Source: Nissolia schottii
Lineage: Eukaryota > Streptophyta > Magnoliopsida > Fabales > Fabaceae
Assembly: GCA_003254905.1 (NCBI GenBank)
Contig: QANU01055118.1
Location: forward strand, 16,087-80,086
Length of the DNA: 64,000 nt
Direction of reading: 5' to 3'
Position numbers and translations under genes: made by a program
The notes under the pieces: model-generated
What the model saw: only the letters and a program-made list of their open reading frames with translations
What the model was told of the DNA's origin: nothing
The model's database searches: none
Part shown: piece after piece, positions 36,463-48,883 of the stretch
How positions within the stretch are numbered: the first letter of the stretch is position 1
Layout: each line of letters opens with the position of its first letter

Positions 36463-38884
36463 TCAGCAACAGCTACTTGTGGATGCATCATCAGACTGGG
36501 GTGGCTTGTCCTTGAAAATGTTCTTCTTTACCCCTTTAGAGCCCTCGGCCAAGAGGCTCGGCGTATCCAGAATCTGCACACAACCAAAAGAAAATAAACA
36601 TAAAAAAAAAAACATGGATAGCCAACTAATATGTTACGAAACAGGCATAAGGTGTGTTGCTTAACATACCTTCAAAACAAGCTCTTCAAAGCAATGTTGT
36701 ACGTTAACTCGAGTTTTCGCACTGCATTCAGTATATAGGCAACCATATTGTCTGGCAAAGTCTATTCCCTCTTTCTTTGTCACAACTCTTTCACCCTCCT
36801 GAAAAACAATTTTGTCAACATGCATGTCAAGTCCTCTTTTGGCATGCAAGAAAAATTGCAGTAGCAAGCTCTGATACGACGCAGAATTCGGATCAAGAAA
36901 CAAAGGTGGAATATAGTACAAAGTGCAAAGTGCCAAAGAGTTTCACAATCCCTCTAAACTGCAAGTGTAAAAAATAGTTCAAAGAAATTTATTATTATTT
37001 TCTGTGCACCAAAATTTCCTAGAGATTTGCACTGGCTTGTAATCCAAGGTCTCCAGAAGGAAGAAAATTTAAAGCATTGGAATGACATTGACTTGGAACA
37101 ACTCAAGTAGGGACATCTCATAGAGATTCTTGAATTAGGCCAGCCAGAAATACATGCATAAATTTATGTACTCTTAACATATTATCTTGGAGTGATTGGA
37201 ATACATGGGAAAGGCCAATATAACTGGAAATGAGGAGACAGAGAGCATATGATTTTGTAAACTTCCTAAATGAAGATACCTTATCTACTTTGTTTCCAAC
37301 AAGCATCTTGATACAGTCTTGATTTGTTGAATAAAGGTCTATTTCCTTTGCCCATATCTCAGAAAGATTTGTAAATGTTTCTCGCCGAGTTACATCATAA
37401 ACTGCAATGATTAGAGGACAAAGTGGAGAGATTAGCAACTAATCCAAAACTCAAATCTCAACACTACATCAACTTGGAGGAGGGACATTTCCTAGTTTCC
37501 AAAGACCATTCAACATGACCATACTGCACTTAATATTGAATGTATCAGATTGCTTAAGTATAGGGTCACAGATTCACTTTTCAAAAGAAAGGCGAACTGC
37601 TTCTCTCTGTCCTCATACACAAGTGCTACAATCCAAATTTAAGTAAACCACAAACGGGTATTAATTTCAAATTTTATCATTTTTCAATTCATGAAAAAGT
37701 ATCAAAGAAAAGCGGGGTGGTGGTGCATAAATATATGATATTTCAATGTTAACACACTAAAAGTGGTAACTCTTGCTATTAGAAAGATTACTATCCTTTC
37801 ACAGCAACATATAGCAAAAAGATTTCAAATTTACAGGAATTTGCCATTATTGGTGCCACCTTAAATGTATGGTTGGGAGGATGAGGAGTTGAGAAATGGA
37901 GAATAGAAACTTGCCCATAATGATCCCTTGTGCCCCTCGGTAGTAAGAACTTGTCAATGTCCTGAATCTCTCCTGACCAGCTGCATTATTAAACCAGCAG
38001 AATCAATTATTGGCCACAATAAGTTTGCCAGAAAAAGTCACCCTGATTGCCATATCTATGGTTAGACTCTAATAAACATGGATTTCAAGAAAAGTATAAC
38101 TACCAATATAAAGAGAAACATCAACAAATATATACAAGCGAGTACCAGTATCCCAAATGGCAAGCTTCAACTTTTTACCACCCATCATCACATATTTGAC
38201 CTTAAAATCAACACCTGAAGGAAACATCAAATAAAACATCAAACAAGAAAGCAGACTTACTAATTCACAAAGCTTTGGGCATGAAACTCTAGATCAAGAT
38301 GTGATTATAAAAAAAATCAACAAATATCGGGGTATAAACAATAACCAAAAAAACAGTGACATTAACCATTCAAGAGACTCGGCTTAATTGTGTTGACAAA
38401 AGGAACAAACTTCATTTTCAACAGCACTTGCTAACAACAAAATAACAGATAGACAAACCAGCAGAAGCTAGAAGCTCAAAATAACAAAGTACTGAACCGA
38501 AGAAAACAAAGCAGGTCAGTGAACTAAGCTAAGCCCAAACTACACTACACACTACAGTACCACTAATGGTATATATAAGCGCGTGTGTGGGTATGGGGGT
38601 ATGACAATGACATCATTCAAAGAAGGACAAAGCTTAAATCAACACCAGGGCAGTGGCTTTTAAAATACCCAAAAAGGGATATAAATCAAAGAAGAAAGCA
38701 ACAGCATTGAAATGGCAAAAATAAAAAAGGGGGGAAAAGGAAAGGAACCAATAGTGGGGGAGAGATCTTGAAAATCATCAGAGGTGAAACTGAGAAGGAG
38801 GCTGCTCTTGCCAACACCAGAGTCCCCAATCATCAACAACTTGAACAGGAAATCGAATTCCTGCTGCCCCGAACTCGAATCCAT
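36463..38884 (-). CDS. RABC1: Rab GTPase of the RABC1/Rab18 class
   Basis: Six exons on the minus strand: 38749-38884, 38146-38214, 37915-37980, 37280-37401, 36670-36798, 36463-36573, giving 210 residues, standard for a Rab. Motifs: P-loop GDSGVGKS (residues 20-27), DTAGQE (67-72), NKVD (127-130), ECSAK (155-159) and a C-terminal Cys-Cys pair for double geranylgeranylation. The sequence follows plant RABC1 closely ([20 protein letters not shown]). RABC1/Rab18 proteins cycle between GDP and GTP and act on endomembranes and lipid droplets. Intron 3 begins with GC (GCAAGT) and ends with AG, a non-canonical splice pair. Two adjacent ATGs (38887, 38884) precede DSSS; an ATG at 38905 is also in frame. 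Confidence 0.93.
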
Positions 38885-38887
38885 CAT

Positions 38888-40961
38888 CGCAATCAACTGA
38901 ATCAATCACTCCAAACACATCAAAGTAACAGTTAATAACAACAAACATTGATTTCACATAAATATCATGTGTATATATATAGTAATAAAGAAGAGAGCGA
39001 GATTTGTGTGATACCTAAGAAAGGGAATATAGGATGAAACGAAATGTGGGGAAGAGAAGAAAGTCGGCGATCTTACTTACTAGTGGGGAATTGTTATGAT
39101 TCGAAAACCGCTAACGGCTTTTGCTTAACCAACAAGCTTCACTCAAATTAAGATGGAAAAAAATAGTTGATTTTTAAAAAGCAAATATTAAATAAAGTGG
39201 TGTTTTGGTTTTTAAAAAATTAACTAATGAAGTGGAATATTGAAAGAGGGAGTGGTAAGAGATATGTTATTTATATGTAGAGATGGGGCAAAATCATAGA
39301 CTTCAAGAAAGAAAAAAAAAATGAAAGTGAACCTCACTCATTTATTTTTTAGTATACATAAAGAGGATAATTCTAGATTGAAAATCAATTCTAGTCAATG
39401 GCAATATCTATACATACAATAAAGAGGATAACAAAAATAATTACTCTTTGGCGTCTAACTTTATTTTCACTTTTATCCTTATAATTATAATTTACAATTA
39501 ATCATTATTTATTACTTATCCTTATAGTTACCGTTAAAAATAATTATTTCCTACAAAAATAAAACATTTGTTTGACAAACATAAAATGTCTATCAGGCCT
39601 CTCTATTAGTAAAGAGTATAATTTCTATGTAACATTTTTATAAAATTATTATCATCTAATTATACATCTATACACACTAATAAAGAGTATATTCCTTAAA
39701 TCAATTTTTTATTTCATTTTTACTCTTGCAAATGCTATAATATTATTAACCTCTTGTTGGTGACCAACCATGATTTATTTTTTATTCAACTTTTTCTTTT
39801 AAATGGTAATCAACTATTTTTTTAATGATAAAGATAACCAATTAATTCATAAGTGATAATTAACTCGAGCATTTTGTTTGGTTGAATTTTGTATGAAGTA
39901 TATGTCAAACAACACTAATTTATTGTAAAGTGAATTGAAATTTGTGCTCATAACCCAAGAACTTTTGATTTAAAGTTTAGGATTTAGCGTCTAAACCCTA
40001 AACTTTTGATTTCGCGTTTCCATTGCAAACTAAAGAGGCTGATACTTATCAAAAAGTAAGTACTTTGAACTCGCACTTATCAAAAAGTAAGTTTAAATCT
40101 TTACTTACAAAAGCATAACAGTTGCGAAGTTTTTCCACAATAAAGTTGTTACTTTAAGATTTAAACTCCCGCCCTCGTGTTAATGATGAAAGCTGTGTAT
40201 CACCTAAAATTAATCTTTTATAGGTATTTTAGTTTCACCTTTGTATTAATTACAGACAAGCCTCATTTCCAACAAACCAAAAAGACAGCATTAAGTAGAA
40301 TAGATGAAAAAACTAGTAGTATAATGTAAAACGAATTTTCACTGCTTAAAATTTGAGTTTAACAAGCTCAGCAGCCTGAACTAGGTTGAAGGAACCAAAA
40401 ACTGGAGCAAAAATTATCACATCTAGCATTGTGTTGTAAAAAATGGATATATTATTTTCAATGCTGTCCAATTGTTTCTTCATGTGTTTTGTACAACATT
40501 CACTAGGTTTATTGGTTTCCAATGTTTCTTCTGAAAATATGTTGAAGAGTTAACAAAAGAATCAAGCTCAAACTTATCCCTACTTGAAGCATACATCACA
40601 TTTCAACAAACTGGTATAATCAAATTCCTAAGATGCAAGTCAATGATGATCATGATGGACATCATGGAAAATGGAATTAACTTCTTCGCTGTGTGAAAGA
40701 TGCACTAAAATGATGAAACATTTGAGAGTAATCTTCCAAATTGTTGAGCAATATTGACAGCTCCTCCATCTTTGGCGGTCATCTTAAAACATTTCCATCT
40801 TTGTATCTCAAAAATCTCAAGCTACCAAAATGCAGCAAGAACTGTTCTTTCATGGGGGATAGAATGTATGCTGAATCGCATTTCCTTGGCAGATTACCAC
40901 AAATTACCAAATAATGAAGAGGTTAATCCTGAAGCAAATTTCATATCTACCTGCCAAAGTG
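38888..40961. other. RABC1 leader and intergenic region
   Basis: The RABC1 5' leader and promoter occupy roughly 38888-39200, with a likely leader intron. The rest is AT-rich. Short motifs resembling Helitron starts (TCTATACATACAATAAAGAG near 39408 and a variant near 39668) were seen without a recognisable Helitron end. The last few hundred bases are probably the 3' untranslated region of the SWIM gene. Confidence 0.45.
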
Positions 40962-43788
40962 TCATCTTAATAGTGAAATTCTTTTCCGCTTCTGAGTCTT
41001 CTTACGAGCAATGGCACATTTTGTGTCGCTGTTACCTGGAGGAAGAGTTAGAGTTGAGGATGGTTTGCCTATGTAAGTTCTTCCCTTCTTGGAAACCCAT
41101 TTCAAAGGCATATTGTTAACTACAACACCAATATCCTTGTTATTCAGCTCAACAAGTTTTTGGATTTGATCTAGCATCTGGTGCGTCCATGCCACCGACA
41201 AATCCAATGCAGTTGAATCGTCCATTGGATTTCTCAACAATTCCATCAAGACTTCTTTAAATGACTGAAAAGACATGGATGATTGGCGGCCTTTAAGATT
41301 TTCACACATCATGTTGACTTTGATGACATGCTTGCAAAGGTTGCCTTGCATTGACCAAGAACAATCACAGAATGCAAATTCTGATCCTGGATTCCACACT
41401 AGATGTGCTATGCTGCTGTCTTTCTGGCTTACAACTTTAGCAAAGTGGTGGCCCTTATCATCCAAGGAAACAGCAGAGTCGGGAATTTGGAGTGCTCGAT
41501 GCCACGATGTAGAAGCAATATATTCTTCCTTTACATTCTGGAAAGAATCACTTTCGTCAGCATAACGATCAAGCCAGTAACTCGAATGCAACTCAGTGGT
41601 TAGCTTGTGCACTAACCAATCAACTCTTTGCAGCGCTCCAAGATGTGAATCATCAAATAGTTTGACTTTCAGTTTCACATGATAGGACTCTATGGCACCA
41701 GAAGCTTCCTGGCTGGCTAGTGGAAGATTTCTCATTGTTGAAAGCCACATTTCTGTTCAAAAAGAAAAGAGGAGAGGCAGAGGAAAAGCAACTAATTAAT
41801 AAATCAATGACCAACCTCATAACTTTAGAAGCAAGACGTTGAAGATACTTCATGCATGATGTATGGTTTTCATGCATGCATAACAATTGCATTATACCAG
41901 ACAAGCATTTTGTGTGCATACAAGGAAGGAGAAAGATCTAACCAATCTTAGGCAACCAGGAGGCTCTGAAATATTCCATGAAGTCTCTTTGGTCGACAAA
42001 ATCTAGCATAAATTGATCCAAGGCAACAGACATATTGACTCCACCCCAAATGCTGTACACTATTGTCCCAAGACGCTTGAAAATTTCGCGCTGAACCTCG
42101 ACGCTGTTGCATTTCTTAACAATATTCCTTAGCCATGATCTACGGACACGCCAGAGTGAAAATAGGACAGGACAGCAAAATATATCTCTGTAAAAGCAAT
42201 CAATACAAGTAAGACAATTGCATTATAATTTAATAATTTTAGGTCAAAATATATGTTAAGCAAAAAATCCTGCCTCAAAAGATCAATTTCAGCTGCTGCA
42301 TCATCGATCAGAAATCCAGAGACTTTCCATCCAGGTTCAACGCTACGAGCTCGATCAATCAAAGCCTTTAGCCACTTGGACATATCGGACTTTGCGAAGC
42401 TACGTGTAATGACCCAAGCAACGGGAAGAGCATGTTGTCTTGAATCAAATACAAGAAGACTGAACAAGGGATACTGCCATTCCAAAAGGATAACAAATTA
42501 GGACAATGAAAACAATTCTACAGATCTTATATAACTGTAATAATTACCTTAAGTCTCTTAATGCCAAATGTTGAATCAGCTGCAATAAGACTACAATGGC
42601 CGAACCGGATCATTTGCTGCAACTGCCAATCTGTTTGGATTCCCAAGATAAAAGGGTCCGATTCTGAATTGTCCTGATAAAAAAATATGGACTTTTTACT
42701 CCGTTCGACCCACATCCGAATGCTGGCTTGATCATCAAGATCCAGCTCATGGGTTGACCTTTTGATAACCATCCCTAGTTTGTGAACATACTGAGATGCA
42801 AGGCTATTGAGTTTTGCATTTGGACCGCAATAGCGCTCGATTCCCTCGATGTGTTTCTCCAAGATATTCTCTTCAGGAATGCCCAGATAAATCATAGACA
42901 TTGTTTGCTGCTGTATTTCATTACAAATATATGGAATCTTTTTGGCACCTGGACCAATGGCATCTCCATCAAGCGGTCCATGGCAGACAAAACCAGACTT
43001 GTTAACATGTCGCCTCTCATTGTATATAATAAGTGCAAGTGATGGATGGGCATAGAGACGCTTGACAACAAAATGACAAGTACAACCCCTCATTGACTGA
43101 GGCCTAGCAGCGCGATTACGGGTGTTCAGGCGATATCTGCGACTAGGCAATATACTTCCACCTTCCCCATAATTTTCTGGACCAAATGAGCACCAGTACC
43201 TTCATAAACAAACAATTTTGAACTTGGCAACATAAGTATTGGAAACTCAATGTGAAAATGGCCACTCTTCAGCAGAACAGTTTGTGTACTGTTGATAGCA
43301 AGCCCCAGCTTGGCTTAAGATCAGAGCAAACACATTGGAAAAAACCAAAAAAATAAAAAAAAATAAAAAAATCAACTTTTAGAACATTTTAAAATTAGGG
43401 TTTCAGAAAGGGAAGTATGATTACACAAATCTGACACACGTGGTAAATAACAAGATAGAAAGAGAGAAATGCTAGTGATAAACCAAATCACGAATATGCA
43501 GGGCGTGCTAGAAACTTACATCCGGTACTCCAGATACTCGTCATCCTTGTACTCCTTCAAGCTGCCCATAGGCCGCTTTCTTCCCCTCTCGATATGAAAC
43601 CGCGTTGGGCATTCCACGTTGGAGCACTCGCCTATGATGAAAGCATCGACCCGTTCATAAGGAATGAGGGCAACCTCATCATGGTGCTCAGCAGTGCCAA
43701 ACTTGGTCCAAGTCAAATCAGCAGAACAAAATTCTTCCCCAGGTGGGTCTTGCAAAGGAATATTGACAATTGATTCAATTATGGCCAT
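40962..43788 (-). CDS. SWIM zinc-finger protein with MULE-transposase-like core
   Basis: Five exons on the minus strand: 43520-43788, 42548-43199, 42274-42473, 41943-42187, 40962-41752. They close in frame at 718 residues with no stop. The order is an N-terminal region (1-~100), a MULE-like RNase-H core (~285-480), a SWIM motif CDC (584-586) ... CKH (595-597), and a basic C-terminus (RKKTQKRKR). Candidate acidic catalytic positions remain: D298 in AADSTFG, D364/D365 in FLIDDAA and E477 in GAIESYH. The gene resembles the conserved single-copy plant SWIM family (At1g60560 type), interpreted as a domesticated transposase; its cellular role is not known to me. No terminal inverted repeats flank it. 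Intron 3 appears to use a GC donor (AG|GCAGGA). Confidence 0.82.
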
Positions 43789-45830
43789 GTGCTCAGAGAT
43801 ACAACACCCCTTTTGTGCCCTTAATCATTCACAACCACATCTGAAAACAGAACCAGTGGAAAGTGCAAACAGGCATAGATAGGTTCAATACATGTAAAAA
43901 CCAAAACAGGGTTTCTTTTAAATAGATATGTAGCACAATCATGAATCCATGTTATTCTCCATAAAGTAGCAGAGAAATACTAAAGTTAAAAACTTGAGAA
44001 CGAAAACAATACCCTTTTGAGATACATAAACTGCCCTTTTGAGATAGCAATTTAAGGAGCTGATTTTGCACAAAAAAAATCGTCCAGAACATGGAACATA
44101 ACAAAACAAAGACATAATTTGAATGTTGAAGGACGTACCCTTTTCGAATTCGAAAGAAGATGATGACTCTGAGAAACAAGGGTTTATGGGATGATGGAAA
44201 TGGAGGAGTGGAAGAGAAGGGTTTTCGTTCCCTCTTTTTGTTAGAGAAGGGGTTTAAGAAAAANTATATATATATATATATAAAACAAAAAAGAGTTTTA
44301 CAATAGACAAATACGTATAGGATAGTTTTGTATTAATACGCCTAACGACTAGCGTATGTATTTTAAATGCAATGAGGAAATATAATATTCAATTTTAAAA
44401 AATTATACTGGTGGCTGATTTAAATAACTATATTAAAAAACTTAATCATAAATATTTGTAGTATTCTTTTTTCAAGATAAATGTTTATATATTATTTAGT
44501 AATTACATAAAAATTACAAAAGAACAATATTAAATATTTTAAGAAGATCAAATCAATTATCAATTTCAAATTAAAATAATGAATTTAAATGAGAATTATA
44601 ATTAATAATAAATAAGTAACATCAAACTATTATTTTCATTAACAAACAATGTTGCTAAATAAAAATTCATTTAAATAAAGTGACAGTAAATATTGGAACA
44701 TGGCAGGAACTACTGAGTGGTCTGATGTTAAACAAAGTTCATTATCATTGTATAAATAAAACGTAACATACGGTATCATTACTTTTATATACATGATATC
44801 ATTATTTTTATATCATATATAATAAAAAATAATAATATCATAATATTATGCTTTCTTATACACTACATTTGACAAAGGTGTTAAATTTTAACATTCGTAA
44901 ACTGAAATGTTGACAATCAGATATTTCGAGTTTATAAATTCTTACAGCATAGTTAAGTTTGTATTAAAAAAAATGTAAAGGTGTTTAAATTCTAATTTTA
45001 ATATTTATATAACAATTCATTATTTTGTTTTTTTTTATGCTACCAAAGTATCCTCCAACCTTTTTTTGACACAGTCAAACTTGCCCTCTCAACTATCAAG
45101 GTATTCATTATTTTGTTTCAAAATATCATTTCAAATATTTCTGAATTACGAATACACACACGTGTGTGTATATATATATATTATCATTTTCGCACTAAAA
45201 GACAAAACCCTTACCAAAATGCCATTTGAATAAAAATTACTCGTGTTGCCAACATAATAATATATCCCACTGTATGCTTAATTTGAAAATGTGAACCTTT
45301 TCTCCTAAATTTGTTGTTTGGCAAAACTTTGGAACTCATTACATAACATGATTTTTGCCACTTTAGCTATCTAGGGCAATAACACATCAAAGGTTACATG
45401 GGGACCATGAAGTAGAATCAAAACTGAAAAAGGGTTAGTGACAATTTTCTCTCCCAATCCCAACCAAAGCAGCTTATCCCTCAGAAGATCCATATACCAA
45501 AACACTTCTCAGTTCTCACTCAACTGTTCAAATTCTCAGTGAAAGAAATGCTTAGCCAAAGTCCTGTATGTACAAGAAGTTTTCATCAACCGTCCCTTTA
45601 AATATACAGTTCTGCCGGTGCTACTTTGGCTATAACTTCTTATACATAGCATCGACAAAACTGTATAATTAAAGGGTGGGAATTTGTTTTGCTGATACCA
45701 ATTTGTTGAGATGTTTGACAGAACTGCATTGAACTTCCACAGTTCCACCTTTACCCAGAGAAATTGAATTCCATCAAGGGGGAAAGATTCTGTCGGGCAC
45801 TAAGTGCAAACTAATGTTACTGACTGCCCT
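43789..45830. other. SWIM-gene leader and AT-rich intergenic region
   Basis: About 43789-44215 is probably the 5' leader of the SWIM gene, with one or more introns. A (TA)n tract follows at 44266-44281, preceded by a single undetermined base (44265). The remaining sequence is very AT-rich with no gene seen. Confidence 0.5.
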
Positions 45831-48800
45831 TCAGGATTGGGTTCTGTTCTGCATTTTGGCTCTTGCGAAAAATACTCTGGCCAGAAGACCTACAAATCAC
45901 GCTTCTACCTTTAGAGGTTCAACAAGATGTAATACAAAGTTGTGCCTATGCGTTCTATGTAATAATGATAGCATTTTTAAAGAACGAACCGAATAAAATG
46001 CTAGCTGAGTTCTCCAAAATAGTTGGAACTTTGAAGAGAAGGATGCCAGCCACCGACAGCGGGATCTTATTCAGCGAACCAACAAGGCTGCAGAAGGGAA
46101 ACTAGTGATTGGATATGCATAGGAATCACTAATTAAAAGATAAACAATTTTCTGCTATGGCATGATATTAATGACTGAAAAAATAGATTCAATAAAAGCA
46201 ACTGTACAAAATCACCAACATGAATCCCTAAATAGTTTAAGCTATATCCAAGGTAAATGTAGTATTAAGTAGCCATAAAGCATGGAAACCAGGAAGATTT
46301 TTCTCCAATAAGATATTGCCAACCCCACGCCATCAAACTCTACCTTTAACAATGCTAATCTAAGCCAAAATTACCAACCTGTTTGTTTACAATGATATGC
46401 AAGACTACTTCAGATACCTATAAATCATTATACATAAATCATTATACATGTCATACAACAGCAGTCCTACTTTAACCATGTTATTCAGGCAAGTTGTTGT
46501 TCAGGAAATATAGTTCCAATTTCATCACCGATGGGGAATTATCAACAGCAGTTCTCTCTGATCATACCTGTAAGTTGTAGCCCCAGTGCGATTAAGAAAC
46601 CACATGGATATGAAGCTGATCGCCAGACCCATAATTCCACTAAAGTTCATTACCAACCAAAAGCTAGGAAGTCGGAGAAGTGGCCTGCCAATTGAAATTC
46701 ATTAAGTTTGATAAGATTAAAACGGAGCGAAGAGCTTTTTCTTTAGTCATTGATGCATAGTATTGATTTCGTTCATAAAATGTGGGAGAAACGCACGTTC
46801 TCAAGAGATAATCCGCCTCATTGAAAACAATAATCAAGAAAATTCCCAAAGGCAAAGAAAGGATGTTGTTCAATAAGACCATCGAGAACTGATTTAAATT
46901 TCCAGATTTTGTGACTTGCATGGCCATATCCATGACCCTTTGCAGGTTCAGCTGCAGCAACAAAATATAAGCAACCAATTGTTCAGTAAACTTGACTAAA
47001 AGCATATATTAGCACATGTACACATATATACTCTAGAATATATTATCAAAGCCCAGCTAACCTTCCCCTGTTTTGGAATAATAAAGTGCAAAAAGTACTA
47101 TGAATCTAGGAACCCCTCCAAGTAAGTAACTTGGCAAACCTCAGATGCATTAAATCTACTCTCACCAGAATAGTAAGGCGTGGTACAAGCTTGCTGACAT
47201 AATAATATCTATACGTCCAGATCATATTAGAAAGTAGAAAACCATGCTGACAGAATAAAACAATTGAAAATTACAATAATCATTAAAAAAGTGTAGCAAC
47301 ATTGATGTCCTAATTCCCAACTCACTGGACTTAAAAGTTCAACATACAGACAGAAATAAAAAGGCAAGAAAACAAGAGTTAGAAATTAATGGCACTTATT
47401 ATATCAATGAAGCTTGAATTCACCAAACATCTAAAAAAAGGTAGTTTAGTGAACAAGGATCCAACCATTGTGCGGTGTAGGAAGGGTCAGGTGTACACAA
47501 CACTACCCTTATGAGCGAAGGGGCAGTTTCCACCACTAGAACCCATGACCACCATGTCACAAGGCGGCAACCTTATCATTGCACCAAGGCTTACCCTCAA
47601 AATCTCAAAACATCTATACTCACAGAATATGATGCGGTTAAGAAGCAGTTAAGTATCTGCCAAGCGTAGCCAGTCATGAAAAGCGAGATCAGTAATCCCT
47701 CCAGTTATTGCTGAAAGGATCTGCAAGAGAAAAACAGAACTCTTTCAATGTTTCTTGATGTTTTGGTAGGCAATATCCAACTCATGCACATATTCAAGAA
47801 GACCATATTGTTCAGACTGATGCAAATCTTCATGCTCTTCAAACATACCATTAGAAACTAAGCCGCCCAGACTCTGCTGTCGTGGTGCTTCTTGAACAAA
47901 TACATTTCACCAAGGGCAGTTATGACAATTGTAACGTTCTTCAATATTGTCACCATAGCTACATTAATGTATTTCAAACTGCGCATAATACAAGTCATGA
48001 TTAGCAAAAATAATTCAAGCAAGAGGGAGAGAGTAACAACATGTGCTGTTGTAAGCTATAATTATTTAATTTATATGTTGAGTCCATAACTTTTCCATCA
48101 ATATCTGCTTAATATTCCCATTCCGTAATCAGAACAGATTACTAATATTACTAATACAAATACAATCTCTCTGAGAACAATTGCACAAGATATTCAACTT
48201 ATTATCCTCTTTAATTCAAAGGTAAGTCTTACAATACATTTTTCATATCTAACCCTAGACAATAACAAGAACACACATACAAGAGAGCACACCACTTAAG
48301 GAACTGGAAGCATATAAAGCCTTCAACAGTAGAAAACCAGTCAAGAAGTATCCAAACCCCACTTGGAAAACTATCGATATACACCAATAATTCAATGAAA
48401 GAAAGAAGGGAAGCATTATAATGGCGACATAGTCGAAAACTGCATACCTAAACAAGCTTGTAACAAGCATTCTACAAATACAACATTCGCGGGAAACCAG
48501 ACTTTAACCAATCTCAAAGTTAATGGCTCAGTTGATACCAAGCCCAGAAGTTTCAATGTAGGAAGTGAAATTCTGCAACCACATAAAGTGTCAAAAGCCA
48601 GTATCAGCAACTTCTACATCATCAAAATCATAACTGGAAATGATTAAAAGTCAAAGGGAATCACCTGGTAAAACATCAATGATATCCCAGCATTGAAGTC
48701 ATAGCCGGAAAGCACAAACTTGTTACCCAACATCATGCTGCAAGAAGAAAGGCAATAAGCAATGCCAGAGAATAAGGCTTGATTACGAACTTTAACTACC

Positions 48801-48883
48801 CTACTTCTTCTTAGAGGCTTCTCTCTCTTCTTGCCCAACTTCCCATCTTCCAAGTCAAGTCCATTATTGTAAGAAAGCTTCAT
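45831..48883 (-). pseudogene. GONST1-like nucleotide-sugar transporter, broken
   Basis: The exon structure of a GONST1-type Golgi GDP-mannose transporter is recognisable on the minus strand: 48665-48883, 48448-48572, 47849-47978, 47624-47720, 46797-46951, 46568-46684, 45831-46087. Family blocks include ALFSGIAYCLSSCSMMLGNK, GLVSTEPLTLRLVKVWFPAN, SGNLNQFSMVLLNN, RTGATTYSLVGSLNKIPLS and FFARAKM. Damage is in the middle: exon 2 has lost bases, including one G after VVFV that shifts the frame; exon 3 has a TAG at 47858-47860 where the family has Leu; exon 4 is frameshifted before GYAWQIL. Exons 1, 5 and 6 are open. The last exon is split by about 100 bp bounded by GT and AG, either a new intron or an insertion. 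Splice sites survive, so inactivation looks recent. Confidence 0.8.
47434..47607 (-). mobile_element. SINE (Au-like) in an intron of the GONST1 pseudogene
   Basis: On the minus strand the element reads GTAAGCCTTGGTGCAATGAT (A-box region), TTGTGACATGGTGGTCATGG and GGTTCTAG (degenerate B-box), then CTTCCTACACCGCACAATGG, the order of the plant Au SINE family. It is flanked by 9-bp direct repeats AAACATCTA at 47425-47433 and 47608-47616. It sits just downstream of the exon-4 donor site. Confidence 0.75.

Noticed and set aside
39400..39760. A Helitron starting TCTATAC
   Set aside because: Start-like motifs occur more than once but no 3' hairpin with CTRR end was found.
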